Assembly (NCBI RefSeq): GCF_014647895.1
Contig: NZ_BMQB01000001.1
Coordinates: forward strand, 930,001-994,000
Length of the DNA: 64,000 nt
Direction: 5' to 3'
From: Pilimelia anulata
GTDB taxonomy: Bacteria > Actinomycetota > Actinomycetes > Mycobacteriales > Micromonosporaceae
Shown here: piece by piece, positions 31,248-40,351 of the stretch
How the letters are laid out: every line of letters starts with the position of its first letter
Numbering within the stretch: position 1 is the first letter of the stretch
Program-made: the position numbers and the translations under genes
The notes under the pieces: model-generated
The model's input: the letters and a program-made list of their open reading frames with translations, nothing else
Database searches by the model: none
Told to the model about the DNA's origin: nothing

Positions 31248-32168
31248 TCAGGCGGTGCGGGTGTGCGCGCGCGCGTGCAGGGCGGCCAGCCAGACCAGGC
31301 AGGCGCCGAGCAGGTGGGCCCCGACCAGCAGCTCCGGCAGGCCGGTGTAGTACTGCACGAAGCCCAGCACGCCCTGCGCCAGCTCGACGGCGAGCAGCGC
31401 CCACGCGGCCCGGACGGCGCCCGCCGGCGCGCCGCGCCGGCGCAGCAGCGCGAGCAGCGCCACGGTCAGCGCGACCAGCAGGTACACCGACGCCGCGTGC
31501 ACCTTGGAGATCAGCTCGGGGTCGAGCCCGTTGCGGGCGGCGTCGGCGTCGCCGGAGTGCGGGCCGCTGCCGGTCACCAGCGTGCCGACCGCGAGCGCGA
31601 GCAGGGTCGCGGCGGCGAGCGCACCACCCAGCCGGCGGGCGCCGGTGCCCACCCCGGCCGGCGCCGCCCCCGGCGGCCGGCTGCGCCACCAGAACGCGTA
31701 CGTCAGCGCCAGCAGCCCCATCGACAGCAGGAAGTGCCCGCCGACGACCAGCGGGTGCAGCTCCAGGTGCACGGTGATCCCGCCGACCACGCCCTGCACG
31801 CCGATCCCGACCAGGACGGCCAGCGCCAGCCCGAGCAGCCCGCGCGGGCGCGGGCGCAGCCGCCAGGCGGCGATCAGCCCGCCGAGCGCGACCAGGCCGA
31901 CGACGAAGGTCAGGGTCCGGTTGCCGAACTCGATCGCCCCGTGGATGCCCATCTCGGGAGTGGTGACGTACGAGGCGTCGGTGCAGCGCGGCCAGGTCGG
32001 GCAGCCGAGGCCGGAGTTGGTGAGCCGGACGGCACCGCCCGTGACGACGATGCCGGCGTTCACGGCGATCGACGCCCATGCCCACCGGCGCACGCGGCGC
32101 AGCCGGTCCGGCGGGGGCGGCGGCGCGGGGGGCGCGGCGGGGGCCGCCACGGTCGTACCGGTCGTCAT
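31248..32168 (-). CDS. ctaA: Haem A synthase (COX15/CtaA)
   Basis: Oxidises the C8 methyl of haem O to a formyl group, giving haem A. It has 306 residues. The ATG at 32168 follows GAGGTG. About eight membrane helices are predicted. Conserved parts are GAVRLTNSGLGCPTWPRC, the His-containing GAIEFGNRTLTFVVG, VGGITVHLELHPLVVGGHF, TGSGPHSGD and ISKVHAASVYLLV, which supply the haem-binding His residues of the two four-helix halves. It is divergent from sufR. Confidence 0.94.
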   Translation of the reverse strand: MTTGTTVAAPAAPPAPPPPPDRLRRVRRWAWASIAVNAGIVVTGGAVRLTNSGLGCPTWPRCTDASYVTTPEMGIHGAIEFGNRTLTFVVGLVALGGLIAAWRLRPRPRGLLGLALAVLVGIGVQGVVGGITVHLELHPLVVGGHFLLSMGLLALTYAFWWRSRPPGAAPAGVGTGARRLGGALAAATLLALAVGTLVTGSGPHSGDADAARNGLDPELISKVHAASVYLLVALTVALLALLRRRGAPAGAVRAAWALLAVELAQGVLGFVQYYTGLPELLVGAHLLGACLVWLAALHARAHTRTA

Positions 32169-32281
32169 CGGGCGCACCTCGCTTCGCTCGGTCGCGGGCC
32201 ATGGTACGCGGCGAGTCGATCTTGACGGCCGGCGGACCGTGACGTGCGCGACCCCGGTTTGCCGATGGGTCAAGAAATACG

Positions 32282-32298
32282 TCACACTGGTGTAGTGA
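32282..32298. promoter_or_regulatory. SufR operator and promoter at the start of the suf operon
   Basis: TCAC (32282-32285) and GTGA (32295-32298) bracket a 17-bp element that also reads ACACT-N5-AGTGA, close to the ACACT-N5-TGTGA site I recall for the mycobacterial SufR. It overlaps a -10-like CACACT (32283-32288, with TTGCCG at 32259-32264) and the GTG start of sufR, so the repressor would bind its own initiation site. Confidence 0.6.
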
Positions 32299-33149
32299 AA
32301 AACGCGGTGGCGCTGGTGGTCGGCCTTCGGGCCGGCGATCCGGCGCGCCCCGACGAGCTCCCGGCCGGTGCCACCCGGCGCTCCGGCGGCCCGGCGGCCG
32401 GCCCGCCCGCGCGCCCGGTCGGCCCGATCCCGGGCACCGGCGGGCTGCCCGGCGAGCCCGACGGGCCGACCCGGGAGCGGGTCGCCCGGCTGCTGCGCGA
32501 CCGCGGCCCGGCCACCGCCGCCGAACTGGCCGCGGCGCTCGGGATCGGCCCGGCCGGCGTCCGCCGGCACCTCGACGCCCTGCTCGCCGACGGCTTGATC
32601 ACGCAGCGTGACGACGTCCGCACGGTCCAGCGGGGCCGGGGGCGGCCGGCGCGGCGGTTCGCGCTCACCGACGTGGGCCACGAGGCGATGAGCCCGCACA
32701 TGTACGACGACCTCGCCGCCGCGGCCCTGCGCTGGATCGCCGCCCGGGGCGGGCCGGCCGCCGTCACGGCGTTCGCCGCGGCCCAGGTGGTCGGCCTGGA
32801 GCAGCGGTGCCGGACCGCGCTGGACGACGCCGGCGACGACCTCATCGCCCGGGCGGAGGCTCTTGCCGGGGCGCTGACGGCCGAGGGTTACGCTGCGAGC
32901 GCGTCCGCCATCACCTCCGGCGGGCAGCTCTGCCAGCACCACTGCCCGGTCGCGCAGGTGGCCGCGGAGTTCCCCCAACTCTGCGAGGCCGAGACCGCGG
33001 TCATCGCCCGACTGATCGGCACCCACGTGCAGCGGTTGGCGACCATCGCACACGGGGATGGGGTGTGTACGACACACATCCCGGCGCCCGGGCCGACCGG
33101 CCCGCGCGCACGGATCGACACCGTCACCACTGTGAGGACCGAGAGATGA
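32295..33149 (+). CDS. sufR: Fe-S cluster-binding repressor SufR
   Basis: A 284-residue ArsR/DeoR-type winged-helix repressor that carries a 4Fe-4S cluster and controls the suf operon by Fe-S status. The GTG at 32295 lies 6 nt after a CACACT box inside an inverted repeat, suggesting a leaderless transcript. Residues 1-65 are a Pro/Ala/Gly-rich extension. The helix-turn-helix is [20 protein letters not shown], followed by a wing with [13 protein letters not shown]. The cluster Cys ligands are in the C-terminal half: C-x3-C in LCQHHC and a third Cys 12 residues later (FPQLCEAE). The stop overlaps sufB (ATGA). Confidence 0.93.
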   Translation: MKNAVALVVGLRAGDPARPDELPAGATRRSGGPAAGPPARPVGPIPGTGGLPGEPDGPTRERVARLLRDRGPATAAELAAALGIGPAGVRRHLDALLADGLITQRDDVRTVQRGRGRPARRFALTDVGHEAMSPHMYDDLAAAALRWIAARGGPAAVTAFAAAQVVGLEQRCRTALDDAGDDLIARAEALAGALTAEGYAASASAITSGGQLCQHHCPVAQVAAEFPQLCEAETAVIARLIGTHVQRLATIAHGDGVCTTHIPAPGPTGPRARIDTVTTVRTER

Positions 33150-34573
33150 CCGAGCAGATCGTGCCGCCCACGCAGGAGGAGCAGCTCGCCGCCCTGGGCA
33201 AGTACGAGTACGGCTGGGCCGACGCCGACATCGCCGGCGCCGCGGCCCAGCGCGGCCTGTCCGAGGCCGTCGTCCGGGACATCTCCGCCAAGAAGAGCGA
33301 GCCCGAGTGGATGCTCGACCTGCGGCTCAAGGGCCTGCGGCTGTTCGGCCGCAAGCCGATGCCGACCTGGGGCTCCGACCTGTCCGGGATCGACTTCGAC
33401 AACATCAAGTACTTCGTCCGGTCCACCGAGAAGCAGGCGGCCTCGTGGGAGGACCTGCCCGAGGACATCAAGAACACCTACGACCGGCTGGGCATCCCCG
33501 AGGCGGAGAAGCAGCGGCTGGTCGCGGGCGTGGCGGCCCAGTACGAGTCCGAGGTCGTCTACCACAAGATCCGCGAGGACCTGGAGGAGCAGGGCGTCGT
33601 CTTCCTCGACACCGACACCGCCCTCAAGGAGCACCCGGAGATCTTCCGGGAGTACTTCGGCACCGTGATCCCGGTCGGCGACAACAAGTTCGCCGCGCTG
33701 AACACCGCGGTCTGGTCCGGCGGCTCGTTCATCTACGTGCCCAAGGGCGTCAACGTGGAGATCCCGCTCCAGGCGTACTTCCGGATCAACACCGAGAACA
33801 TGGGCCAGTTCGAGCGGACCCTGATCATCGTCGACGAGGGCGCGTACGTGCACTACGTCGAGGGCTGCACCGCCCCGATCTACTCGTCCGACTCGCTGCA
33901 CAGCGCGGTCGTCGAGATCATCGTGCGGAAGAACGCGCGCTGCCGGTACACGACCATCCAGAACTGGTCGAACAACGTCTACAACCTCGTCACCAAGCGC
34001 GCGGTCTGCCACGAGGGCGCGACGATGGAGTGGATCGACGGCAACATCGGCTCCAAGGTCACGATGAAGTACCCGGCCGTGTTCATGACCGGCGAGCACG
34101 CCAAGGGCGAGGTGCTCAGCGTCGCCATGGCCGGCGAGGGCCAGCACCAGGACGCCGGCGCCAAGATGGTGCACGCCGCCCCGCACACCTCCTCGACCAT
34201 CGTCAGCAAGTCGATCGCCCGCGGCGGCGGCCGGACCTCGTACCGGGGGCTGGTGCAGGTGCTGGAGGGCTCGCACCACAGCGCCAGCACGGTGAAGTGC
34301 GACGCGCTGCTGGTCGATACCATCTCCCGGTCCGACACCTACCCGTACGTCGACATCCGCGAGGACGACGTCAACATGGGCCACGAGGCCACGGTCTCCA
34401 AGGTGAGCGACGACCAGCTCTTCTACCTGATGAGCCGCGGTCTGAGCGAGGACGAGGCGATGGCCATGATCGTCCGGGGCTTCATCGAGCCGATCGCCAA
34501 GGAGCTGCCGATGGAGTACGCCCTCGAACTCAACCGGCTCATCGAACTGCAGATGGAAGGCGCGGTCGGCTGA
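33146..34573 (+). CDS. sufB: Fe-S cluster assembly scaffold SufB
   Basis: The scaffold subunit of the SufBCD complex on which Fe-S clusters are built. It has 475 residues with the ATG overlapping the sufR stop. Conserved parts are [10 protein letters not shown] near the N-terminus, [20 protein letters not shown], the [19 protein letters not shown] block, [20 protein letters not shown], the [17 protein letters not shown] strand and the C-terminal [20 protein letters not shown]. No intein is present, unlike in several mycobacteria. Confidence 0.97.
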   Translation: MTEQIVPPTQEEQLAALGKYEYGWADADIAGAAAQRGLSEAVVRDISAKKSEPEWMLDLRLKGLRLFGRKPMPTWGSDLSGIDFDNIKYFVRSTEKQAASWEDLPEDIKNTYDRLGIPEAEKQRLVAGVAAQYESEVVYHKIREDLEEQGVVFLDTDTALKEHPEIFREYFGTVIPVGDNKFAALNTAVWSGGSFIYVPKGVNVEIPLQAYFRINTENMGQFERTLIIVDEGAYVHYVEGCTAPIYSSDSLHSAVVEIIVRKNARCRYTTIQNWSNNVYNLVTKRAVCHEGATMEWIDGNIGSKVTMKYPAVFMTGEHAKGEVLSVAMAGEGQHQDAGAKMVHAAPHTSSTIVSKSIARGGGRTSYRGLVQVLEGSHHSASTVKCDALLVDTISRSDTYPYVDIREDDVNMGHEATVSKVSDDQLFYLMSRGLSEDEAMAMIVRGFIEPIAKELPMEYALELNRLIELQMEGAVG

Positions 34574-34576
34574 CCC

Positions 34577-35749
34577 ATGACCACCGATACCCTGACCACT
34601 CCGACGGTCCCCGCCAGCACGAAGGCCGAGGCGCTGCGCTCGTACGACGTGGCCGACTTCCCGGCGCTGACCGGCCGCGAGGAGGACTGGCGGTTCACCC
34701 CGCTCAAGCGCCTGCGCGGCCTGGCCGCCGGGGACGGCGGCCCGCTGGGCGCCGCCCCCGAGCTGACCCATGACGCGCTGCCCGCCGGGGTCGCCGTCGG
34801 CACGATCGACCGGGCCGACCCGCGGATCGGCAGCGTGCTCACCCCGACCGACCGGGTCAGCGCGCTGGCGTACGGGCGGTTCGACAAGGCCGCGCTGATC
34901 AGCGTCGCGCCGGACGCCGACGTGGCCGGGCCGGCGCTGCTGCGGCTGGCCGGGGCCGGCGCCGACGGCGCCGCGTTCGGGCACACGTTCGTCGAGGTGG
35001 GCCGGTTCGCCCGGGCCACCCTGGTGCTCGAGTCGGTCGGCTCGACCACGCTCGCCGACAACGTCGAGGTCCGGGTGGCCGACGGCGCGCAGCTCACCCT
35101 GGTCACCGTCGCCGAGTGGGCGCCCGACGCGGTCCAGGCCCAGCGCGTCGCGATCGAGGTCGGCCGCGACGCCCGGGTCATCCACGTCCAGGTCACCCTG
35201 GGCGGGGACCTGGTCCGCCAGTACACCACCGTGACGTACGCGGGCCGCGGCGGCGAGGCCGACCTGTTCGGCCTGTACTTCGCCGACGCCGGGCAGCACC
35301 TGGAGCACCGGCAGCTCGTCGACCACACGGTGCCGGACTGCCGCAGCAACGTCGGCTACCGCGGGGCGCTGCAGGGCGCCGGCGCGCACACCGTCTGGGT
35401 CGGCGACGTGCTGATCCGGGCGGCGGCCACCGGCACCGACACGTACGAGATCAACCGCAACCTGCTGCTCACCGACGGCGCCCGGGCCGACTCGGTGCCG
35501 AACCTGGAGATCGAGACCGGCGAGGTGGCCGGCGCCGGCCACGCCAGCGCGACCGGCCGGTTCGACGACGAGCACCTGTTCTACCTGATGTCCCGGGGCA
35601 TCCCCGAGGACCAGGCGCGCAAGCTGGTCGTCCGCGGGTTCTTCGCCGAGCTGCTCGGCAAGATCCCGGTCGAGGAGCTGCGCGACCGGCTCGGCGCGGT
35701 CATCGAGGCCCGGCTGGCCCGGGCCGAGGGGCTGGCCGGGGCGCAATGA
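34577..35749 (+). CDS. sufD: Fe-S cluster assembly protein SufD
   Basis: A SufB paralogue that completes the SufBC2D scaffold and is needed for iron entry. It has 390 residues and starts 3 nt after sufB. The N-terminus has the usual REEDWRFTPLKRL. The right-handed beta-helix core is followed by HLEHRQLVDHTVPDCRSNVGYRGAL and the C-terminal [20 protein letters not shown], which parallels SufB. The stop overlaps the next gene. Confidence 0.95.
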   Translation: MTTDTLTTPTVPASTKAEALRSYDVADFPALTGREEDWRFTPLKRLRGLAAGDGGPLGAAPELTHDALPAGVAVGTIDRADPRIGSVLTPTDRVSALAYGRFDKAALISVAPDADVAGPALLRLAGAGADGAAFGHTFVEVGRFARATLVLESVGSTTLADNVEVRVADGAQLTLVTVAEWAPDAVQAQRVAIEVGRDARVIHVQVTLGGDLVRQYTTVTYAGRGGEADLFGLYFADAGQHLEHRQLVDHTVPDCRSNVGYRGALQGAGAHTVWVGDVLIRAAATGTDTYEINRNLLLTDGARADSVPNLEIETGEVAGAGHASATGRFDDEHLFYLMSRGIPEDQARKLVVRGFFAELLGKIPVEELRDRLGAVIEARLARAEGLAGAQ

Positions 35750-36072
35750 TCAAGGTCTGCGCCGCGGCCGACGTGGCGAAGGGCACCGCGGTGGCCGCCG
35801 ACATCGACGGCACCGCGGTCGCCATCGTGCACGCCGACGACGACGGCTTCTACGCCATCCACGACGAGTGCTCGCACGCCGCGATCGCGCTGTCCGAGGG
35901 CGAGGTGGACGGCTGCACCATCGAGTGCTGGCTGCACGGCTCCCGCTTCGACCTGCGCACCGGGGCACCGAGCGGCCCGCCGGCCCTCACGCCGGTACCG
36001 ACCTACCCCGTCGAGATCCGCGACGGCGACCTGTACATCGACCTGACACCGAGCAACGGAGTGACCGCATGA
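35746..36072 (+). CDS. Rieske-type ferredoxin in the suf operon
   Basis: A 108-residue single-domain Rieske 2Fe-2S protein, like the ferredoxin subunits of non-haem iron oxygenases. Ligands are C-S-H in HDECSHAAIALSEGE and C-W-L-H in CWLHGSRFDLRTG. It overlaps both sufD (ATGA) and sufC (ATGA), so it is an integral operon member. This placement is common in actinobacterial suf operons; a role as electron donor during cluster assembly is inferred, not shown. No signal peptide is present, so it acts in the cytoplasm, unlike the Rieske lipoprotein at 7006. Confidence 0.92.
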   Translation: MIKVCAAADVAKGTAVAADIDGTAVAIVHADDDGFYAIHDECSHAAIALSEGEVDGCTIECWLHGSRFDLRTGAPSGPPALTPVPTYPVEIRDGDLYIDLTPSNGVTA

Positions 36073-36839
36073 GCACCTTGGAGATCCGCGACCTACAGGT
36101 GTCGGTGAGGCTGCCCGAGGGTGAGTCGAAGCCGATCCTGGCCGGGGTCACGCTCACCGTGCGGTCCGGCGAGACCCACGCGATCATGGGGCCGAACGGC
36201 TCCGGCAAGTCCACCCTCGCCTACTCGATCGCCGGGCACCCGCGGTACGAGATCACCGGCGGCCAGGTCCTGCTCGACGGCCAGGACCTGCTCGAACTGG
36301 CCGTGGACGAGCGGGCCCGGGCCGGGCTGTTCCTGGCGATGCAGTACCCGGTCGAGGTGCCGGGCGTGTCGGTGGCGAACTTCCTGCGGACCGCGAAGAC
36401 CGCGATCGACGGCGAGGCGCCGAAGCTGCGCACCTGGGCCGGCGAGCTGCGCGGCGCCATGGAGCGGCTGCACATGGACCCGGCGTTCGCCCAGCGCAAC
36501 GTCAACGAGGGCTTCTCCGGCGGCGAGAAGAAGCGGCACGAGATCGTCCAGATGGAGCTGCTCAAGCCGAAGGTGGCGATCCTCGACGAGACCGACTCCG
36601 GCCTCGACGTGGACGCGCTGCGGGTGGTCAGCGAGGGCGTGAACCGGGTCCGCGACACCGGCGAGACCGGCCTGCTGCTGATCACCCACTACACCCGGAT
36701 CCTGCGCTACATCAAGCCGGACTTCGTGCACGTCTTCGTCGGCGGCCGGATCGTCGAGGAGGGCGGGCCGGAGCTGGCGGACAAGCTGGAGGCCGACGGG
36801 TACGAGCGCTACACCACGGCCGCCGCCACCCGCGACTGA
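36069..36839 (+). CDS. sufC: Fe-S assembly ATPase SufC
   Basis: The ABC-type ATPase that drives conformational change of SufBD. It has 256 residues. Walker A is GPNGSGKST near residue 41, the signature is FSGGEKKRHEI (SufC-specific) and Walker B is VAILDETDSGLDVDAL. The Q-loop FLAMQYPVEVPGV is typical of the family. It is a soluble ABC protein with no membrane domain. The start overlaps the Rieske gene stop. Confidence 0.97.
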   Translation: MSTLEIRDLQVSVRLPEGESKPILAGVTLTVRSGETHAIMGPNGSGKSTLAYSIAGHPRYEITGGQVLLDGQDLLELAVDERARAGLFLAMQYPVEVPGVSVANFLRTAKTAIDGEAPKLRTWAGELRGAMERLHMDPAFAQRNVNEGFSGGEKKRHEIVQMELLKPKVAILDETDSGLDVDALRVVSEGVNRVRDTGETGLLLITHYTRILRYIKPDFVHVFVGGRIVEEGGPELADKLEADGYERYTTAAATRD

Positions 36840-36857
36840 GGCCGGAGGGCAGTGACG

Positions 36858-38156
36858 ATGACCGCCATCGAGATCCCCCGGGGCATGCCGCAGTACGCCG
36901 ACCGGCCCCGACTCGACCCGTACGCCCTGCGCGCCGACTTCCCGATCCTGGACCGCGAGGTCAACGGGCAGCCGATGGTCTACCTGGACAGCGCGAACAC
37001 CGCGCAGAAGCCCCGGCAGGTCATCGACGCGATCCGCGAGCACCTGGAGCAGCACAACGCCAACGTGGCCCGCTCCGTGCACACCCTCGGCACCGAGGCG
37101 ACCGAGGCGTACGAGGGGGCGCGGGCGAAGGTGGCCGCGTTCATCGGCGCCGCGACCCCCGACGAGATCGTGTTCACCAAGAACGCCACCGAGGCGATCA
37201 ACCTGGTGGCGTACGCCTTCGGCCACCCCGGGCCGGACGGCGACCCGCGGTTCCGGCTCGGCCCCGGCGACGAGGTGGTGATCTCCGAAATGGAGCACCA
37301 CTCCAACATCGTGCCGTGGCAGTTGCTCTGCGAGCGCACGGGCGCGACCCTGCGCTGGTTCGGCGTCACCGACGCCGGCCGGCTGCACCTGGACGACCTC
37401 GACGATCTGATCAACGAGCGGACGAAGATCATCGCCTATACGGCGGTGTCCAACGTGCTCGGCACGATCAACCCGACCTCGGCGATCACCGCGCGGGCGC
37501 GCGAGGTCGGCGCGCTGGTCCTGCTGGACGCCTCCCAGGCCGTTCCGCACCGGCCCACCGACCTGGCCGACCTGGGCGCCGACTTCCTGGCGTTCACCGG
37601 CCACAAGATGTGCGGCCCGACCGGCATCGGCGTGCTCTGGGGCCGCGGCGAGCTGCTGGCGGCGATGCCGCCGTTCCTCGCCGGCGGCTCGATGATCGAG
37701 ACGGTGACGCTGGAGCGGACCACGTTCGCCGCCCCGCCGGCCCGGTTCGAGGCCGGCACCCCGCCGATCGCCGAGGCCGTCGGCCTCGGCGCCGCCGTGG
37801 ACTACCTGTCCGCGGTCGGCATGGACGCCGTGGCCTGGCACGAGAAGGAGCTGACGGCGTACGCCCTGGACGCCCTGGGCACCGTGCCCGGCCTGCGGCT
37901 GTTCGGCCCGGCCACCCCGGTCGGCCGCGGCGGCACGCTGTCGTTCGCCCTGGACGGCATCCACCCGCACGACGTCGGCCAGGTGCTCGACTCGCTCGGC
38001 GTCCAGGTCCGGGTCGGGCACCACTGCGCCCGGCCGCTGATGGTCCGCTACGGCGTGCCGGCGATGACCCGCGCCTCGCTCCACCTCTACTCGACCGCCG
38101 AGGAGGTCGACGCGCTGGTGCGCGGCCTGGAGCACGTCCGGAAGGTGTTCGCCTGA
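36858..38156 (+). CDS. sufS: Cysteine desulfurase SufS
   Basis: A PLP enzyme that releases sulfur from cysteine for Fe-S assembly. It has 432 residues. The ATG at 36858 is 8 nt after GGAGGG; a GTG at 36852 is too close to that site. The PLP Lys is in LAFTGHKMCGPTGIGVLWG, the persulfide Cys in VRVGHHCARPL, and SEMEHHSNIVPWQLL and SNVLGTINP are conserved. It is a group II desulfurase, expected to pass sulfur to SufU, encoded next with a one-base overlap. Confidence 0.97.
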   Translation: MTAIEIPRGMPQYADRPRLDPYALRADFPILDREVNGQPMVYLDSANTAQKPRQVIDAIREHLEQHNANVARSVHTLGTEATEAYEGARAKVAAFIGAATPDEIVFTKNATEAINLVAYAFGHPGPDGDPRFRLGPGDEVVISEMEHHSNIVPWQLLCERTGATLRWFGVTDAGRLHLDDLDDLINERTKIIAYTAVSNVLGTINPTSAITARAREVGALVLLDASQAVPHRPTDLADLGADFLAFTGHKMCGPTGIGVLWGRGELLAAMPPFLAGGSMIETVTLERTTFAAPPARFEAGTPPIAEAVGLGAAVDYLSAVGMDAVAWHEKELTAYALDALGTVPGLRLFGPATPVGRGGTLSFALDGIHPHDVGQVLDSLGVQVRVGHHCARPLMVRYGVPAMTRASLHLYSTAEEVDALVRGLEHVRKVFA

Positions 38157-38632
38157 TGCAGCTCGACACGCTGTACCAGGAGATCATCCTGGACCACTAC
38201 AAGCACCCACAGGGCCGCGGGCTGCGCGAGCCGTACGCGGCCGAGGTGCACCACGTCAACCCGACGTGCGGCGACGAGATCACGCTGCGGGTCGCGCTGG
38301 ACGGCGACCGGCTGGCGGACGTCTCGTACGACGGTCAGGGCTGCTCGATCAGCCAGGCGGCGGCGAGCGTGCTGCACGAGCTGTGCAGCGGGCGCCCGCT
38401 GGACGGCGCGCTGGCGGTGCACGCGGCGTTCGTCGAGCTGATGGCCGGCCGGGGGGCGGTCGAGCCGGACGAGGACGTCCTCGGCGACGCGGTGGCGTTC
38501 GCGGGGGTGGCGCGGTACCCGGCCCGGGTGAAGTGCGCGCTGCTGTCCTGGATGGCGTTCAAGGACGCCGCGCTGCGCGCGGCGGGGGAGTCGGGGCTGG
38601 CGCTGGCGACGAACGAGCGGGAGGCGATGTGA
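38156..38632 (+). CDS. sufU: Zinc-dependent sulfurtransferase SufU
   Basis: Accepts persulfide from SufS. It has 158 residues. The ATG overlaps the sufS stop (TGATG). The zinc/Cys ligands are in NPTCGDEITLRV, YDGQGCSISQAAAS and ARVKCALLSW, the pattern of SufU rather than IscU; the 18-20 residue insertion between the second and third Cys is present (FVELMAGRGAVEPDEDVLGD). It overlaps the next gene by one base. Confidence 0.95.
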   Translation: MQLDTLYQEIILDHYKHPQGRGLREPYAAEVHHVNPTCGDEITLRVALDGDRLADVSYDGQGCSISQAAASVLHELCSGRPLDGALAVHAAFVELMAGRGAVEPDEDVLGDAVAFAGVARYPARVKCALLSWMAFKDAALRAAGESGLALATNEREAM

Positions 38633-39276
38633 TGAGCGAGTCGACGGAGACGGCGCCGGCGCGGACGGGGTCGGCGGCGTACCTGCGCCCCGACGAGCCG
38701 GGTGCGGCGGCTGCCGCCGACGCGGACGCTGCGGTGAACTCGGCGGCTGCGGTGGCGGCTGCGGGCGCTGCGGCGGCTTCGGATGCTGTGGTGGATCCGG
38801 TGGCTGCGGGCACTGTGGTGGCTTCGGACGCGGCGGCTTCGGACGCGGTGGTGGCTTCGGACGTGGACGCCGACGCCGAGGTGCGTGCGGCGGCCGGCGA
38901 CGGGTCGGCGTCGGCCGGCGGCGCGGCGGCCGGCCCGGTCGGCGACCGGCCGAAGGCCAGCGTCGGCGATGTCGAGGAGGCGATGAAGGACGTCGTCGAC
39001 CCCGAGCTGGGGATCAACGTCGTGGACCTCGGCCTGCTGTATGGGGTGCACATCGACGACGACCACGTGGCGACGCTGGACATGACGCTGACGTCGGCGG
39101 CCTGCCCGCTGACGGACGTCATCGAGGACCAGACGCGGCAGGCGCTGACGACGGGGCCGGGCGGCGGCCTGGTGTCGGACATCCGGATCAACTGGGTGTG
39201 GCTGCCGCCGTGGGGCCCGGACAAGATCTCGGACGAGGGGCGGGACCAACTCCGCGCCCTCGGCTTCAACGTCTGA
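38632..39276 (+). CDS. sufT: SufT-type MIP18/DUF59 protein with a repetitive N-terminal extension
   Basis: A 214-residue protein whose residues 108-214 are a MIP18 (DUF59) domain thought to aid maturation of Fe-S proteins. The domain includes DVVDPELGINVVDLGLLYG and LTSAACPLTDVIEDQTRQAL with the conserved Cys. Most family members are about 100-130 residues. Here the first 107 residues are a low-complexity run of Ala, Asp, Val and Ser (repeats such as SDAVVASD), encoded by recurring GGCTTCGGA units at 38775-38861. The ATG overlaps the sufU stop by one base, so the extension is in the natural reading frame. It is the last suf gene; a strong terminator follows. Confidence 0.9.
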   Translation: MSESTETAPARTGSAAYLRPDEPGAAAAADADAAVNSAAAVAAAGAAAASDAVVDPVAAGTVVASDAAASDAVVASDVDADAEVRAAAGDGSASAGGAAAGPVGDRPKASVGDVEEAMKDVVDPELGINVVDLGLLYGVHIDDDHVATLDMTLTSAACPLTDVIEDQTRQALTTGPGGGLVSDIRINWVWLPPWGPDKISDEGRDQLRALGFNV

Positions 39277-39278
39277 TC

Positions 39279-39308
39279 ATCCGGCCGGGCCAGCAGGCCC
39301 GGCCGGAT
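39279..39308 (+). terminator. Terminator of the suf operon
   Basis: ATCCGGCCGGGCC (39279-39291) pairs perfectly with GGCCCGGCCGGAT (39296-39308) around AGCA: a 13-bp stem and tetraloop starting 2 nt after the sufT stop. Confidence 0.8.
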
Positions 39309-39366
39309 GGCCGTAGCGACCTCGGGTGACCGGCTGGTCGCATCTTGTGGAACTTCGCGTCACCGA

Positions 39367-39382
39367 CCGGCAAATTTGCCGG
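39367..39382. promoter_or_regulatory. Perfect 16-bp palindrome upstream of the trypsin gene
   Basis: CCGGCAAATTTGCCGG is fully self-complementary with an AT core in GC-rich surroundings. It lies 145 nt before the trypsin start in a 250-nt promoter region without a gene. It could be an operator for a dimeric regulator that I cannot identify. Confidence 0.45.
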
Positions 39383-39526
39383 GAGACCTTGCGGATGTGT
39401 CTGCTGTCACATCTACTGGTCTCGATTCGTCGATACCCAGGTCGACGATATCTGCGCGATCGGCCGCCCGGGGATCCCCCGATCATCCTGTGGCCGGTGT
39501 GCGCCGACGCACCCGAGGAGATCCAC

Positions 39527-40351
39527 ATGACCAGGCGATCCACCCTTCTCGCCGCCGCTGCCGCAGTCACCGTTGCCCTCACCTCCGTCCCGTTCGTCGC
39601 GAACGCCGCCGAGGTCGACCCCACCCCCGGTCAGAACCGCATCGTCGGCGGCAAGCCCGCCACCCAGGGCCAGTTCCCGTGGATGGTCCGGCTGAGCATG
39701 GGCTGCGGTGGAACGCTCGTATCCCCGGACATCGTCATCAGTGCTGCCCACTGTTTCTCGCCCTCGACCAAGTCGGTGACGACATACAATGGCGACATCG
39801 AGTGGTCCAAGGGCCAGAAGAACCAGTCGACCAAGTTCCGTATCGGAACGCCGCCGAACAAGCCGACTCCCAAGGACTGGGCAGTGTTGAAGCTGGATCA
39901 GCCGTACAGCGGGGTGACTCAGTTCCCGGTCTTCCCGGCGACCGATAAGTACAACGCGGTACCCACGTTCCGCGCGGCCGGCTGGGGAGCCACCAAGGAG
40001 GGCGGCTCCGGCTCGAAGACGCTGCTCTACGTCGATGTCCCGCTCGTTCCGGACACCGACAGGTCCTGCAGCAAGTCGCCGAGCACGGAAATCTGCGCAG
40101 GCGATCTTAAGAAGGGCGGCATCGACACCTGCCAAGGCGACTCCGGTGGCCCGCTGCTGTCGCCGAAGAACGGCTCGATGGACGTTAAGCCGGACGAGTG
40201 GGTGCTCGTGGGAATGACGAGTTGGGGTGAGGGTTGCGCGCGGCCCAACTATCCCGGTCACTATGCTGAGCTTACCGCTGTGCGCACCGAGGTTCTGAAT
40301 GCGATCAAGGAGCTCGGCGGTCAGGCGCCGGCCAACATGGAGACCGTCTGA
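39527..40351 (+). CDS. Secreted trypsin-like serine protease
   Basis: A 274-residue S1A protease. The ATG at 39527 follows GAGGAG; the signal peptide (MTRRSTLLAAAAAVTVALTS) ends near ANAAEVDP. A short propeptide precedes the activation site R-IVGG. The triad is seen in VISAAHC (His), PKDWAVLKL (Asp) and GDSGGPLL (Ser). The residue six before the Ser is Asp (DTCQGDSGG), equivalent to trypsin Asp189, so cleavage after Lys/Arg is expected. Cys pairs match trypsin disulfides. Base composition is slightly lower in GC than the suf genes, marking the start of a more variable region. Confidence 0.93.
   Translation: MTRRSTLLAAAAAVTVALTSVPFVANAAEVDPTPGQNRIVGGKPATQGQFPWMVRLSMGCGGTLVSPDIVISAAHCFSPSTKSVTTYNGDIEWSKGQKNQSTKFRIGTPPNKPTPKDWAVLKLDQPYSGVTQFPVFPATDKYNAVPTFRAAGWGATKEGGSGSKTLLYVDVPLVPDTDRSCSKSPSTEICAGDLKKGGIDTCQGDSGGPLLSPKNGSMDVKPDEWVLVGMTSWGEGCARPNYPGHYAELTAVRTEVLNAIKELGGQAPANMETV

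Noticed and set aside
32888..35746. Long minus-strand open frame opposite sufB and sufD
   Set aside because: Antisense shadow of two clear suf genes; composition is Arg/Gly/Val/Asp-rich and nothing resembles a family.
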